A DNA stretch of 64,000 nt from Congzhengia minquanensis (lineage in GTDB: Bacteria; Bacillota; Clostridia; UBA1381; UBA9506). The stretch is from positions 124,001-188,000 of the forward strand of contig NZ_JACRSU010000005.1 in NCBI RefSeq assembly GCF_014384785.1, given 5' to 3'. The notes under the pieces were generated by a model that worked only from the letters and a program-made list of their open reading frames with translations, was not told the DNA's origin and searched no databases. The position numbers and the translations under genes were made by a program. The number at the start of each line of letters is the position of its first letter. Position 1 is the stretch's first letter. Below, piece by piece: positions 7,285-15,831 of the stretch.

Positions 7285-8454
7285 TTATCGCTTGATCTCA
7301 CCATAGAACAAATGAAACAGGCAAACCTTTGTGCCGCTTGCCGCGTCGTTCCCCTTTTCACCAAGGACTTTTACCGTAACGGTATGTTCTGTGTTTTCGA
7401 GAGTGAAAGAAGCGCAGCCAAACCTGCAGTGGTTATAATGAATGTTTGCATAATAGCAGTGGTCTTGATGGAACAGTTCTCCGTCCACATAGACCTCATA
7501 TTTACCGCCGTCATCGTTTAAACCGCTTTCTAAGCCAAAGAAGTTCCCTGTAAAAGTGAACTCTGCCATATCCCCCGCCTGGCCGGACAGAATGCAGGGA
7601 CGGTTAAAGTTGCCGGTTGCCGTGCTCCATGTGCCGGTAAGGTGCGCATCTTTTGCGGCAACAGCATTAATTTTGGTTTCACCGCTGGCCGCCACCAATT
7701 TGTTTTCCGTAACATGGGGCTTTTTATAATACATTCCGGACTCCATGCACGAAATGATTTTATTTGCATAAACCGCGTGGCCTGCATCCGACGGGTGAAC
7801 GCTGTCCGGAAGATAATAGGAAACGGGATTTCCTGTTGCCGCAATTTGTTCTTTCAGTTCCTGCTGTAAGTCAATCTGGGGGATACTGTAGTAATCCCCT
7901 ACCTGCACATGGTAGGGTTTTACATCGGCAAAGCTGCTCCGGGTGGTGTATAAATAGACGATATAGGGTGCTTTCTCAAGGCTGCCCAGCGTCCTTACAA
8001 TGCTTTCCATTTCCAGTCTGCTGTCCCTGCCGTTGTCATTCACTGCGAATTCAATGAACACCAGGTCCGGCGAATAGCTGATAACATCACGGCTTAAGCG
8101 TATCAGTCCGTAATCGGAACCGGTTCCGCCAACGCCCTGATGCACATTGTTTACTTCAATATCCGGATAGGCTTCTTTAAAATATTTTCCTACGAGGGCA
8201 CGGTAACACGTTTCCTCCCGCTCGCTGGCGCCTACGCCCTCGGTGATGGAACCGCCGAAGTAGACAATGTTGATTTTGTCCTTTCCGGCAAAGGGATTTA
8301 CAACAACTTCCTGCTCTCTGCAAAGTGGCTGCATGGATGTTAGGTCTTTTCCTCTCCACAAAAACAGTTTCATAACCGCAGTATTTACTGATGTGCGATA
8401 AAGAAGTAATAGAAGTGTAAAAAATTTTGCCGTTCCTATCCGGCACTTGCGCAT
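7285..8454 (-). CDS. C-terminal half of a secreted SGNH hydrolase, fused to element-derived N-terminus
   Basis: 389 codons. Residues from about 27 on come from the chromosome: an SGNH/GDSL hydrolase domain with block I FGGSITEG (Ser69), 'GGTGSDYG', 'EFAVND' and block V DSVHPSDAGH, then a beta-sandwich-like tail. Such enzymes remove acyl groups from carbohydrates. Residues 1-26 come from the end of the mobile element and happen to form a basic then leucine-rich stretch (FFTLLLLLY) resembling a signal peptide. No clear ribosome site precedes ATG 8454, which lies 21 bases after the recombinase stop, so translation could be by coupling; internal ATGs at 8373 and 8334 are alternatives. The N-terminal half of the original gene is at 21346-22641; joining the two at a GT core restores one frame. 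Confidence 0.8.
   Translation of the reverse strand: MRKCRIGTAKFFTLLLLLYRTSVNTAVMKLFLWRGKDLTSMQPLCREQEVVVNPFAGKDKINIVYFGGSITEGVGASEREETCYRALVGKYFKEAYPDIEVNNVHQGVGGTGSDYGLIRLSRDVISYSPDLVFIEFAVNDNGRDSRLEMESIVRTLGSLEKAPYIVYLYTTRSSFADVKPYHVQVGDYYSIPQIDLQQELKEQIAATGNPVSYYLPDSVHPSDAGHAVYANKIISCMESGMYYKKPHVTENKLVAASGETKINAVAAKDAHLTGTWSTATGNFNRPCILSGQAGDMAEFTFTGNFFGLESGLNDDGGKYEVYVDGELFHQDHCYYANIHYNHCRFGCASFTLENTEHTVTVKVLGEKGNDAASGTKVCLFHLFYGEIKR
8375..8376. other. Left attachment-site core of the mobile element (2 bp)
   Basis: AC on the plus strand (GT on the minus). Joining the flanks of this dinucleotide and of 21353-21354 restores an open frame through the SGNH gene (…N-A-H-V-M-K-L…). Large serine recombinases use a 2-bp core. 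Exact position is inferred from frame restoration. Confidence 0.6.
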
Positions 8455-8475
8455 TGTGTCGGATAGGTCGGGCGG

Positions 8476-10086
8476 TTATTCGGGCAAGTCCACCTTGCCA
8501 ACAAAAGAATAATAAATCTCAATGTCCTGTCTGCGGGTCTTGTTCTCGTCATAGCTGCACTCATGCACAACGATTTTCTCTACAAACTCCCGCAGCAGAG
8601 TAGGGGTAAGTTCTTCAAAGCTGGTATGCCGCCGGACAACATTCATAAACTTTTCTGCGTTCACGGTGGCTTCCTGTGCTTTGGAAAGCTCCGCTTGAAT
8701 AGCAGCGGCTCTTTCTTTCAGCTCCCGTTGCTCTGCTTCATAGTCTGCCGACAGCTCTGTGAAACGCTCGTCTGATATGCGCCCGGTCACGCTGTCCTCA
8801 TACAGCCGCTTGAAGATAGCGGATAACTCGGCTATGCGTTTCTCGGAGGCTTCCAGTTCCTTTTTCTTGGCGGCGTTCCTGCGTTTGCCCCCGTCCTCGT
8901 TCTGCTCAATCAAGAGTTTCATAAACCGGGCTTCATGCTTTGCCGCATAGCTGGTCACTTTCCGCAGATTGGAGAGTACACCAGCGGTCAAGAGGTCGGT
9001 GCGGATAAAGTGCGCCGTACAGTCATGGGTGCGTTTCTTGTAGTTGCCGCAGATATAACAGTCCTGCTTGCGCTTGTCCGTCTGGTATCGCTGCTGATAC
9101 ATCACGCTGCCGCAGTCCGCACAGAACAGTATGCCGGAGAACAAACCCACTTCATCATAGCGGTTTGGGCGTTTGCGCTGTTTGCGAAGCTCCTGCACCC
9201 GTTCCCATGTTTGGGTGTCTATGATAGGCTCGTGGTGGTTCTCGAAAATCACTTGCTTTTCCGGGGGATTTTCTACACTGTGCTTGACTTTGTAAGAAAG
9301 TTTTTCTGTCTTGAAATTTACCAGACAGCCTGTGTATTCCCGGTTTTCAAGGATATGCACTACGGTATTGGTCGCCCACTTGCACTCATAGCCGGGGTGG
9401 TAGCGGCGGGTGCTGCCCGTCCTGCGGTATTCAAGCGTTCCCGGCGTGGGGATTTGCTGCTCTGTGAGCATACGGGCTATCTTGGTCGGACCATTCCCGG
9501 CAAGACAGAGGTTGTATATCTGCTTGACTACGGGTGCAGCTTCCTCGTCAATAATGAAATTTTCATCCTCGTCCATGAGGTAGCCATACACAGGCTTGCT
9601 TGTGATGGGCTTGCCATTCATGCCTTTTGAGCGTTTTACTGCTTTGATTTTCTTGCTCGTATCTCTCACCAGCCATTCGTTAAAGATATTCCGCAGCGGG
9701 GCAAAGTCATTGTCGCCCTGTGCGCTGTCCACTCCGTCATTGATAGCGATGAAGCGGACACCTTTCTGTGGGAAAATCATTTCCGTGTACATTCCCACTT
9801 GCAGGTAGTTTCGCCCTAACCTCGACATATCCTTTACGATAACTGTCCCGACTTTTCCGGCTTCAATGTCCGCAAGCATGGCTTGAAAACCGGGTCTTTG
9901 AAAGTTCGCACCAGAATAACCGTCGTCCGTGTACCAGCGCAGATTGGAAAAGCCGTTCTGCTTTGCATAGGTTTCAAGGATACGCTTCTGATTGGAAATG
10001 GAATTGCTTTCGCCTTGCAGCTCGTCCTCATGGGATAGTCTTGGGTAAAGGGCGGTAATTGGTTGTTGGTTGGTCTGTCTTAACAT
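8476..10086 (-). CDS. Large serine recombinase (element integrase/transposase)
   Basis: 536-residue site-specific recombinase expected to excise and integrate the element. The N-terminal resolvase domain has the nucleophile in ALYPRLSHED (Ser18), then 'DDGYSGANFQRPGF' and 'KDMSRLGRNYLQVG' with the catalytic arginines. A Recombinase domain follows (residues about 170-280), then a zinc ribbon (CADC … CYIC … HDC), a coiled coil (about 370-450) and a C-terminal DUF4368-like segment. ATG 10086 follows CGGAGGA. It lies at the very end of the element, with the stop codon about 100 bp from the left junction, as is usual for these enzymes. Confidence 0.95.
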   Translation of the reverse strand: MLRQTNQQPITALYPRLSHEDELQGESNSISNQKRILETYAKQNGFSNLRWYTDDGYSGANFQRPGFQAMLADIEAGKVGTVIVKDMSRLGRNYLQVGMYTEMIFPQKGVRFIAINDGVDSAQGDNDFAPLRNIFNEWLVRDTSKKIKAVKRSKGMNGKPITSKPVYGYLMDEDENFIIDEEAAPVVKQIYNLCLAGNGPTKIARMLTEQQIPTPGTLEYRRTGSTRRYHPGYECKWATNTVVHILENREYTGCLVNFKTEKLSYKVKHSVENPPEKQVIFENHHEPIIDTQTWERVQELRKQRKRPNRYDEVGLFSGILFCADCGSVMYQQRYQTDKRKQDCYICGNYKKRTHDCTAHFIRTDLLTAGVLSNLRKVTSYAAKHEARFMKLLIEQNEDGGKRRNAAKKKELEASEKRIAELSAIFKRLYEDSVTGRISDERFTELSADYEAEQRELKERAAAIQAELSKAQEATVNAEKFMNVVRRHTSFEELTPTLLREFVEKIVVHECSYDENKTRRQDIEIYYSFVGKVDLPE

Positions 10087-10197
10087 AAAATCCTCCGTTT
10101 CCGACAGCCAGCCCCACTATTCCGTACCTTGATTGTACCACATGGGGCGGCTGTCTGTATAGCGGCAAAAGCGTCAAATCTGCTTCTTTATGGTCGG

Positions 10198-10386
10198 TCA
10201 AATCGCCGTTTTTTGTGTAGCAGCTTCCGCTTCCAGCACTTTCATCATCTTGTCGGCTGCGGTGTCGGTTGCGCCCTGCTTGAAGAAGCCGGAAACGGTA
10301 AGGACGGAGTTGCCCATGCGGATTTCCGTCACACAGTCCGGGCGGCGGTCTGTTTTGGTGGTGCTTGTCTGTTTCGTTTCTGTCAT
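10198..10386 (-). CDS. tnpW: TnpW-like small transposon protein
   Basis: 62 residues beginning MTETKQTSTTKTDRR, with a 'RMGNSVLTVSGFFKQ' core that resembles the TnpW family found beside serine recombinases in Tn4451-like elements. Its role is unknown. The start ATG 10386 follows AAAGGAG and overlaps the stop of the DnaC-like gene (ATGA), indicating translational coupling. A longer in-frame ORF to 10488 is ignored because it would run back over the upstream gene. Confidence 0.75.
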   Translation of the reverse strand: MTETKQTSTTKTDRRPDCVTEIRMGNSVLTVSGFFKQGATDTAADKMMKVLEAEAATQKTAI

Positions 10387-11237
10387 AGGCTCTCCTTTCG
10401 CTGCTTCATCAGTTGCTTTAAGCGTTCCAGCTTTTCCTGTGCGGTTTCCTTTCGGAAGTTGCTGCCCGTGAAGCGGACGGGGGCGCACATGGAAGTCAGC
10501 CTGTCATAGATACGGGCGTGGGGCGTGTCCTGCGGGTGCTGCAATTCCTCCAGCGTGAGGTTGGTCGTGGCGATCAGCGGCTTGCCGCTTCGGTAACGGC
10601 TGTCAATCACGCTGTAAACCTGTTCCAGCCCGTATTCTGTTCCTCGCTCCATACCGAAATCATCAAGTATCAGCAGAGGGTAGCTGCAAAGGCGGGAAAT
10701 ATATTCGTTCCTGCCCTCAAAGCTGGCGGCAAGGTCACCCAGTATCGTTGCAAAGTTTGTCATGCAGACGGCAACCTCTTTTTCCATAAGGGCGTTGGCG
10801 ATACAGGCGGCAAGGTAGCTTTTTCCCGTCCCCACGCCGCCCCAAAACAGGTAGCCGATATTTTCAGCCTGCATGGTTTCCCAGCTCTCCACATAAAAGC
10901 GGGCGGTTTCGGTCTGCGGGTTTCTGCCGTTGTCATGCTCAAATGTCCAGTTCCGCATAGCAGGGTCGGTAAAGCCCCGGCGTTTCAAGTCCTCCACTTT
11001 TTCAAGGTGCTTCTGTCGGCTTTCGGCGGCTTGCTGCTTTTCACGGGCTGCCCGCTGGCAGTCGCACTCTGCCGGGTGGCGGTCACGCCCGAAACAAGTC
11101 TTTCCCTCTGCAAAATAGGCTTCTTTGGGCGTATGGCACTTACCGCAGTATAAAAGCCCGTCCTCGCCTGTGTAGTCCTCCGCTTCGGCGGTAGTGGCTG
11201 TAATGTCCGTAATCATAGCTTCAATTCCGTTTTTCAT
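10383..11237 (-). CDS. DnaC/IstB-like ATP-binding helicase loader
   Basis: 284-residue AAA+ protein with an N-terminal zinc-binding Cys set (CGKCHTP … CFGRDRHPAECDC), Walker A GGVGTGKS and Walker B LLILDDFG. Proteins of this type load replicative helicase; in integrative elements they may support transient plasmid-like replication after excision. Start ATG 11237 follows AGGAGGG and overlaps the stop of the preceding gene by ATGA, so the two are one translational unit. Confidence 0.88.
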   Translation of the reverse strand: MKNGIEAMITDITATTAEAEDYTGEDGLLYCGKCHTPKEAYFAEGKTCFGRDRHPAECDCQRAAREKQQAAESRQKHLEKVEDLKRRGFTDPAMRNWTFEHDNGRNPQTETARFYVESWETMQAENIGYLFWGGVGTGKSYLAACIANALMEKEVAVCMTNFATILGDLAASFEGRNEYISRLCSYPLLILDDFGMERGTEYGLEQVYSVIDSRYRSGKPLIATTNLTLEELQHPQDTPHARIYDRLTSMCAPVRFTGSNFRKETAQEKLERLKQLMKQRKESL

Positions 11238-11983
11238 AAGCTCTCGCCCTCCTTGCATGAATAATCGGGTATGCCCTGTTTCGGGGCAGCCTTGCCTTTG
11301 GCAGCGTCCTCCTGCGCCCACTTGTAAATGGTGGCTGCATGGCTGTGGTACTGTTTCCCGGTGGAAGCGATATGGCAGGAAAGCCGGTCAATATAATACT
11401 CCCACTTGTCGGGCAACTCTGTTTTTAGCCCGGAAAGCTCTGTATCGGTCAGTATCACATTGTTGTATCTGCCATAAGCGGCGGGGGCGGGGTGTCCCGT
11501 TTCTCCCTCTCTCTCTTTTTCTATCTCTATCTCTTTCTCTAACTCTATCTCTATCTCTGGTGGACGAATGTCGGACAAATGTCCGCCTTTTGTCCGGGGC
11601 GGTAAAAGTGCCTTGTTTTCCAGTCTTGCAGCCCGTTTCCGCTCGGCTTCGGTAGAGGACTGTCCTATCATCAGCTCAATGTCGGTCATATAGAAAGCCC
11701 CGCTGTCAAGCTGCTCCACAAGCCCCAACTGCCGGAAAATCTCTAAAGCCCTCTCAACCGTCCCTATCTGGTGGCGGGTCAGTGTCGCTATCATCTGCGC
11801 TGTGTAGGGGATATGCTCGTCAAGCTGCAATTTCCCGCCGTTTTTCAGCGATTTTAAGTACAGCTTCAAGAGGATATTGGAGTATAAAATCCCGTCTTTC
11901 ATATCTTCCAGCAGCACAATGGAGTCGCTGTCAAAAAAGTTCTCTTTCAGCTTGAGGTAGTAATACTTGCGGTTATCTGCCAT
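11234..11983 (-). CDS. Replication-initiator/phage replisome-organizer-like protein
   Basis: 249 residues. The N-terminal winged-helix part (MADNRKYYYLKLKENFF … YSNILLKLYLKSLKNGG) matches phage replisome organizer N-terminal domains. A glutamate/isoleucine-rich linker (about residues 150-170) is encoded by a short-period CT-rich repeat at 11506-11560. The C-terminal part resembles a DnaD-type module. Start ATG 11983 follows AAAGGAGGA. With the DnaC-like gene next to it, it likely initiates replication of the excised element (inference). Confidence 0.75.
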   Translation of the reverse strand: MADNRKYYYLKLKENFFDSDSIVLLEDMKDGILYSNILLKLYLKSLKNGGKLQLDEHIPYTAQMIATLTRHQIGTVERALEIFRQLGLVEQLDSGAFYMTDIELMIGQSSTEAERKRAARLENKALLPPRTKGGHLSDIRPPEIEIELEKEIEIEKEREGETGHPAPAAYGRYNNVILTDTELSGLKTELPDKWEYYIDRLSCHIASTGKQYHSHAATIYKWAQEDAAKGKAAPKQGIPDYSCKEGESL

Positions 11984-12185
11984 TGTCCCTGTCCTCCTTT
12001 TTCCGGCGTTTGGAGTAGTAGTGGGGGCAGAGTATGATAACCGCCCGGAAGCTCTGCTTGCAGCTATGGGTACAGCCCCGGCAGAGGTCATTGTATGTGA
12101 TACGATCGCAGGTGGAATTCCCGACTTTCACTTGCCGCAGGAAAAAAGACCATTCCAGCCGCCGTTTCTTGCTCATTCTTGGCAT
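11973..12185 (-). CDS. Small cysteine-containing conserved element protein
   Basis: 70 residues, basic, with a possible zinc-binding set in 'CDRITYNDLCRGCTHSCKQ'. ATG 12185 follows AGGAG. It overlaps the next gene's start by 11 bases, typical of a packed operon. I recall similar small proteins between relaxase and replication genes in related elements, but know no function. The 185 bases between it and the relaxase stop hold no ORF I trust. Confidence 0.55.
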   Translation of the reverse strand: MPRMSKKRRLEWSFFLRQVKVGNSTCDRITYNDLCRGCTHSCKQSFRAVIILCPHYYSKRRKKEDRDNGR

Positions 12186-12370
12186 GGGTGCGCTCCTTTC
12201 TGCCGTTTCCGCTGGTGTGGCGGTATCGGCGGTAATTCTGTATCATCTCGGTATCATTTTCGGGTTTTTTCTGCCCTATAAGCCCGTTAAAAAATCCTTT
12301 GGTATTTGCGGATAGGGTACGGGGCAGCCCCCTTGTTCTGTATAGGTTCGGGTACATTTTGGGGCGGTTT

Positions 12371-13993
12371 TTATCGTTCCTGTTCCTGCCTTTTCACAGG
12401 CTTGCGCTCCCGGTGTAAAATCTGGTCGATATTGCCCTTGACAGTCTGTAAGCGGCGGTATTCCTCCCGTTTTGCCCGGTAATCGTTGTAGCCGCTGTTT
12501 TTCTCTTGGATAAGGGTTTCAATCTCTGCTTGCAGGGCTTTATAGCTCGGCAGCTTGGAAATGCCGTTTTCCCTGAAATAGCGGGCGGCTGCGTCTGCTA
12601 TGATAAAGTCGCTTTCGTACTTCTGACGGTAGGCTGCTTTTGCTTTGGCGTTTTTCTGCTGTTTCAGCCCGTCCCGGACAGGGCGGGTCTTGGAATAGGC
12701 AAGCACCTGCCGTTGCAGCTCCTTTTTCCCGTTCAGCGTCTTTTCCATCTGCTTCAGCTCTGTAAGGCTTTCCCGCATGGCGGTATAGGCGGCAGAACAG
12801 GCTTCGTCCAGTTCCTCCGGGGAAGAAAAGCCGTACTGCTGATAGGCGGTAACGGTAGCTGCCATTTGCTTTAGGTTGTGCTTTGCCGCCCAGCGGTCAT
12901 AGCCCACGCCCTTGCCCTCGGCTCGCTTGGCTTCCCGGTCAACCATGCGCTGCAAGGTGTTGTCTGCCGGGGTGGTTTTTGTGGTTTTTTCCCCTTGTGA
13001 CAGCTTTTTAACCGCGGCAGGGTATTCGAGTATGGCTTTGCTCTGTTCGGCGGCTCTGTGGGCGTTCTGCGTAAGCAGGACAAGGACAGCAGCCTTGTCA
13101 AAATCGTCCCCCAGCTTCCGGGCTGTGATAGGCTTTGTCCTGTCCGGCGTGAGGTAGGAAAGCCGCCCCCGGCTCTCCTTGACGGTCACACCCTCCCGCA
13201 GCAAAAGGGAAGAAAATTCGTCAAAGCTGCCAGCTTGGGAAAGTGCCTGCCGTATCGTCCGGCGCAGCTTCGCCTTGTCCGTTTCAAACTTGGTGGGCTT
13301 GGTCGGCTGTCCTGCGGCTTCTCTGACAGCGTTCTCTTTATCAAGGGCAAGCTGTCCTTTCTTTGCCGCCCAGTATTCCCGTTCGGTTATCCGTTCCTTG
13401 CTGCCGCTTAGGAGGTCGATTTGGTAAAGCCCCTCCCGGTGGCACATCTCCATGACTTCACTCTTGAAATATTCCATAGCGGCGTTGGTGCAGCGGTGCT
13501 TGCAGCCCTCCCGTGTGTCGGCTGGTCTGTCCATGTAGGGCAGAAGCGGGACTTCATAAATCCGCAGGGAGTTGATGACGATATGCACATGGATATTGCC
13601 GCTGTGGTTATGCCCGTCCGGGTGGGTGCAGACTAAGGCTTGGTGTCCGGGGAAATGCTCTTTACAGAACTGCTCGCCCAGCTCCTGCGCCCGGTCTACG
13701 GTCAAGCCGTTGTCTGTCCCGTCCCGTGGGTCAAAGCTGATGATATAGTGGTGGCTTTTCACATCTTCCCGTTTTTGGTTTTTCTCATAGCGGAGATTAG
13801 CCCGCATACAGGCAACAGCGAAATCCTCGCCCCCACAGTTGAGGGAAGAAATGCGGTAATCCTCCCTCGGTATCAGCCGCCCGTTTTCATCAAGGGTGGG
13901 CTTCATGGTAAACTCGTCATGCTCAAATGTGAGATAGGCTTCCGCTGCGCCATAGTCCGCATTTTTAGAGCTGATATGTTTGAATGTTGCCAA
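12371..13993 (-). CDS. Relaxase/mobilization nuclease (MobA/VirD2-like)
   Basis: About 540 residues. It nicks oriT and pilots the strand during conjugative mobilization. The HUH metal motif is seen as HNHSGNIHVHIVIN (about residue 125-140), preceded by 'SHHYIISFDPRDG'. The C-terminal half is charged and probably coiled. It overlaps MobC, so the start is uncertain: TTG 13993 (giving M-ATFKHISSKN) follows GTGGGTGA and is preferred; GTG 14002 and ATG 14023 are in frame upstream. Confidence 0.88.
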   Translation of the reverse strand: MATFKHISSKNADYGAAEAYLTFEHDEFTMKPTLDENGRLIPREDYRISSLNCGGEDFAVACMRANLRYEKNQKREDVKSHHYIISFDPRDGTDNGLTVDRAQELGEQFCKEHFPGHQALVCTHPDGHNHSGNIHVHIVINSLRIYEVPLLPYMDRPADTREGCKHRCTNAAMEYFKSEVMEMCHREGLYQIDLLSGSKERITEREYWAAKKGQLALDKENAVREAAGQPTKPTKFETDKAKLRRTIRQALSQAGSFDEFSSLLLREGVTVKESRGRLSYLTPDRTKPITARKLGDDFDKAAVLVLLTQNAHRAAEQSKAILEYPAAVKKLSQGEKTTKTTPADNTLQRMVDREAKRAEGKGVGYDRWAAKHNLKQMAATVTAYQQYGFSSPEELDEACSAAYTAMRESLTELKQMEKTLNGKKELQRQVLAYSKTRPVRDGLKQQKNAKAKAAYRQKYESDFIIADAAARYFRENGISKLPSYKALQAEIETLIQEKNSGYNDYRAKREEYRRLQTVKGNIDQILHRERKPVKRQEQER

Positions 13994-14363
13994 CAGCGTC
14001 ACCCACTTTCTGCAAGACTTCAAACTTTAGGGCAGCAAGGTCGGAAACCGCCGCCCGTACCTCCCCGGCAAGCTGCGGGTAGGGGCTGTGCCACTCGTTC
14101 AGCGTCCGGGCTATCTGGTTTAAGTTGCCGCCGATCCTGCCGTATTCGGCGGTCAGCTTCCCGACAGCGGCAAGCAACTCGTCATTGACGGGGGAAACGG
14201 TTATGATGGGGCGTATGGCTGCCCCGGTTATGGCTTGCCGGATAAACTCGGCTTGGCTCATGTTGTAAGCAGAAAGCCTTTCCGCAAACTCGGCGTATTC
14301 TTCCTCGGTCATGCGTGTCTTGACTACCCGGCTGCGGTGCGGCGTGTTATATCGTTTTCGCAT
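13965..14363 (-). CDS. mobC: MobC-like relaxosome accessory protein
   Basis: 132 residues with a ribbon-helix-helix-like N-terminus (RVVKTRMTEEEYAEFAERL) and the MobC signature 'GGNLNQIARTLNEW' in the C-terminal half. MobC binds oriT and helps the relaxase open DNA. ATG 14363 follows GAAGGAGG. Its stop overlaps the relaxase start, and the candidate oriT lies just upstream. Confidence 0.88.
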   Translation of the reverse strand: MRKRYNTPHRSRVVKTRMTEEEYAEFAERLSAYNMSQAEFIRQAITGAAIRPIITVSPVNDELLAAVGKLTAEYGRIGGNLNQIARTLNEWHSPYPQLAGEVRAAVSDLAALKFEVLQKVGDAVGNIQTYQL

Positions 14364-14475
14364 GGTAAAACCTCCTTCGGCTGTGCGTGGTGTCCTCTCA
14401 CTAATAGGAGAAAAACAGGGTGTAAAGCGGAACTGTTTTTGAAAAATCCGAAAAATTATTTTGAGGGATTTTCCA

Positions 14476-14581
14476 GCGGCGTAAGCCGCATAAGCAGGGT
14501 TTGGGGAAGGCACTCCCCAACAAGATTCCCGCAGGGGCAAAATGAGCGATAAGCGAATTTTGGTACTGCGGTAGAATCTTG
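14476..14581. other. Candidate origin of transfer (oriT)
   Basis: Region upstream of mobC rich in inverted repeats: GCGGC-GTAA-GCCGC (14476-14489), TTGGGGA/TCCCCAA (14501-14520) and CAAGATTC/GAATCTTG (14521-14581, enclosing a 45-base loop). The 14364-14987 gap has no gene. Location next to mobC and stacked dyads fit an oriT, but no nic consensus was matched. Confidence 0.45.
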
Positions 14582-14692
14582 CTCTGAAAAACTCCGGCGT
14601 TCCCCGGCTTCCGTACTTTCCGCTAACAAGACGTTTCAAAAGGGCTTTGCTACCCGCTATTCCGGCATATCTTGAAAATTTTCCTTTCACTA

Positions 14693-14765
14693 CCTACAAC
14701 ACCACGCAAAGCAAAATGGACGGAGATTTTTAGAATTTCCCCTTATTCCCTACAACACCACGCAA
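14693..14765. repeat. Two direct repeats of CCTACAACACCACGCAA
   Basis: 17-bp identical copies at 14693-14709 and 14749-14765 (period 56 bp) in the non-coding stretch upstream of mobC. They may be iteron-like or oriT-associated binding sites. Confidence 0.6.
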
Positions 14766-14987
14766 GCCGAAAAAGGCGGACAATGGCAGTATTTTTTTCT
14801 TTGATACCCTCCACGGATAAGTAAGGGATTTTGCCAACTGCGGCGGCAATTTTCCCTTTTGTTTTTTCATACTGGGGATTTTCAAAAATGCCAAACAGGA
14901 ACGAAAAAAAGCAGCAAATCTGTTGAATAGATTTACTGCTTTCTGGTTGCCGGCGAAGCGGCGGTTATTCAGTTGTAGGCGGTAGGG

Positions 14988-15191
14988 CTATCTCCCAAAG
15001 CGGAACTTGAAAATAGCTGTGAGAAGCGTCTGGGTGATGTAGTCCTCTGTATCTTGGTCTACCCGTCCATTCACACGGGCGGCACATTGTATGCGGCGGC
15101 GGTAATACTGCAATACAGTTCCCACCGCTTCCGGCTCCCCGCTGGTGGCTTGGACGATTGTTTCATAGGGGAGAAGCCTATTATTTCTCAT
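14988..15191 (-). CDS. Small helix-turn-helix protein (Tn916 Orf8-like)
   Basis: 67 residues beginning MRNNRLLPYETIVQATSGEPEAV, the conserved pattern of the HTH_16-type protein that follows the sigma-like Orf7 in Tn916-family elements. ATG 15191 follows GGAGGG and overlaps the end of the sigma-like gene, so they are co-translated. Likely regulates element transfer or excision genes (inference). Confidence 0.75.
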   Translation of the reverse strand: MRNNRLLPYETIVQATSGEPEAVGTVLQYYRRRIQCAARVNGRVDQDTEDYITQTLLTAIFKFRFGR

Positions 15192-15627
15192 ATGCCATTC
15201 CCTCCATTTCCGCTTGGAGCTGCCGTAGGACTTTTCGGATATGGTAGCCCGCTGTGCTGCGGCTGCGCCCGTACTGTCTGCCAATTTCGTGCTGTGGAAT
15301 ACGCTTGAAAAAGGACAGGTAAATCATTTCCCGCTCCCGTTCGTCCAGCCGTGACAGGGCTTCCGCAAGTAAGCCGCTGCTGAAAATGACCGTATCGCCG
15401 CAAAGGGTAAGTATGTATTCCTCGTCCGGCTCCGGGGCTTGGAAATATTCATCTGTCGTGCCTAAAGGGTAGTGCTTTTCGTCTGTGAGGTATTCAAGGG
15501 ATATTTCTCTTTTGTGCTTCCTGCTCCGTGTCCTCGCTGCGTTGATCGTTGCATTTCGGATAACGACTTTGCAAAAGGCATGGAAAGTGTACTCGATATG
15601 TTCCCGATATTCTTCTGTACAGGTCAT
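15181..15627 (-). CDS. Sigma-70-like regulator (Tn916 Orf7-like)
   Basis: 148 residues with a region 4-like C-terminal helix-turn-helix (EREMIYLSFFKRIPQHEIGRQ then SRSTAGYHIRKVLRQL). In Tn916 the orthologous position is held by orf7, which activates excision genes. ATG 15627 follows AAAGGGGGA. Probably switches on the recombinase or mobilization operon. Confidence 0.8.
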   Translation of the reverse strand: MTCTEEYREHIEYTFHAFCKVVIRNATINAARTRSRKHKREISLEYLTDEKHYPLGTTDEYFQAPEPDEEYILTLCGDTVIFSSGLLAEALSRLDEREREMIYLSFFKRIPQHEIGRQYGRSRSTAGYHIRKVLRQLQAEMEGMAYEK

Positions 15628-15752
15628 GGAAAATCCCCCTTTCCTCCCAAAAGGGCTGTGGCTGGTTAGTAGTTGCTTTTTATGATAGTAAGGGGCGGCA
15701 GCACTTTAGGCTGTCGCTCCTTGACTGCCTAACTGCAAAACCGGGCGGGGCT

Positions 15753-15791
15753 GTCAACGGCGGGCGAAGCCCGTTCATCTTGACCGTTGAC
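15753..15791. repeat. Nested inverted repeat in element non-coding gap
   Basis: GTCAACGG (15753-15760) and CCGTTGAC (15784-15791) flank an inner CGGGC-GAA-GCCCG hairpin. The 204-base gap 15628-15831 otherwise shows nothing. Possibly a regulatory structure or terminator remnant without a T-run. Confidence 0.4.
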
Positions 15792-15831
15792 TGGCTCGGC
15801 CAGGTTTGCTATTTATCCGGCAAACTTGAAT

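Noticed and set aside
8935-9630. 231-codon plus-strand ORF opposite the recombinase
   Set aside because: Antisense shadow of a GC-rich conserved coding region; composition follows the recombinase codons.
11500-11565. CT-rich short repeat considered as a CRISPR or satellite
   Set aside because: It is inside a coding frame, units are only about 6 bp, and no spacers exist. No CRISPR array was seen anywhere in the window.
12088-12357. 89-codon minus-strand ORF between relaxase and the small Cys protein
   Set aside because: Largely overlaps the 70-residue ORF in another frame, no good ribosome site, no recognisable family.
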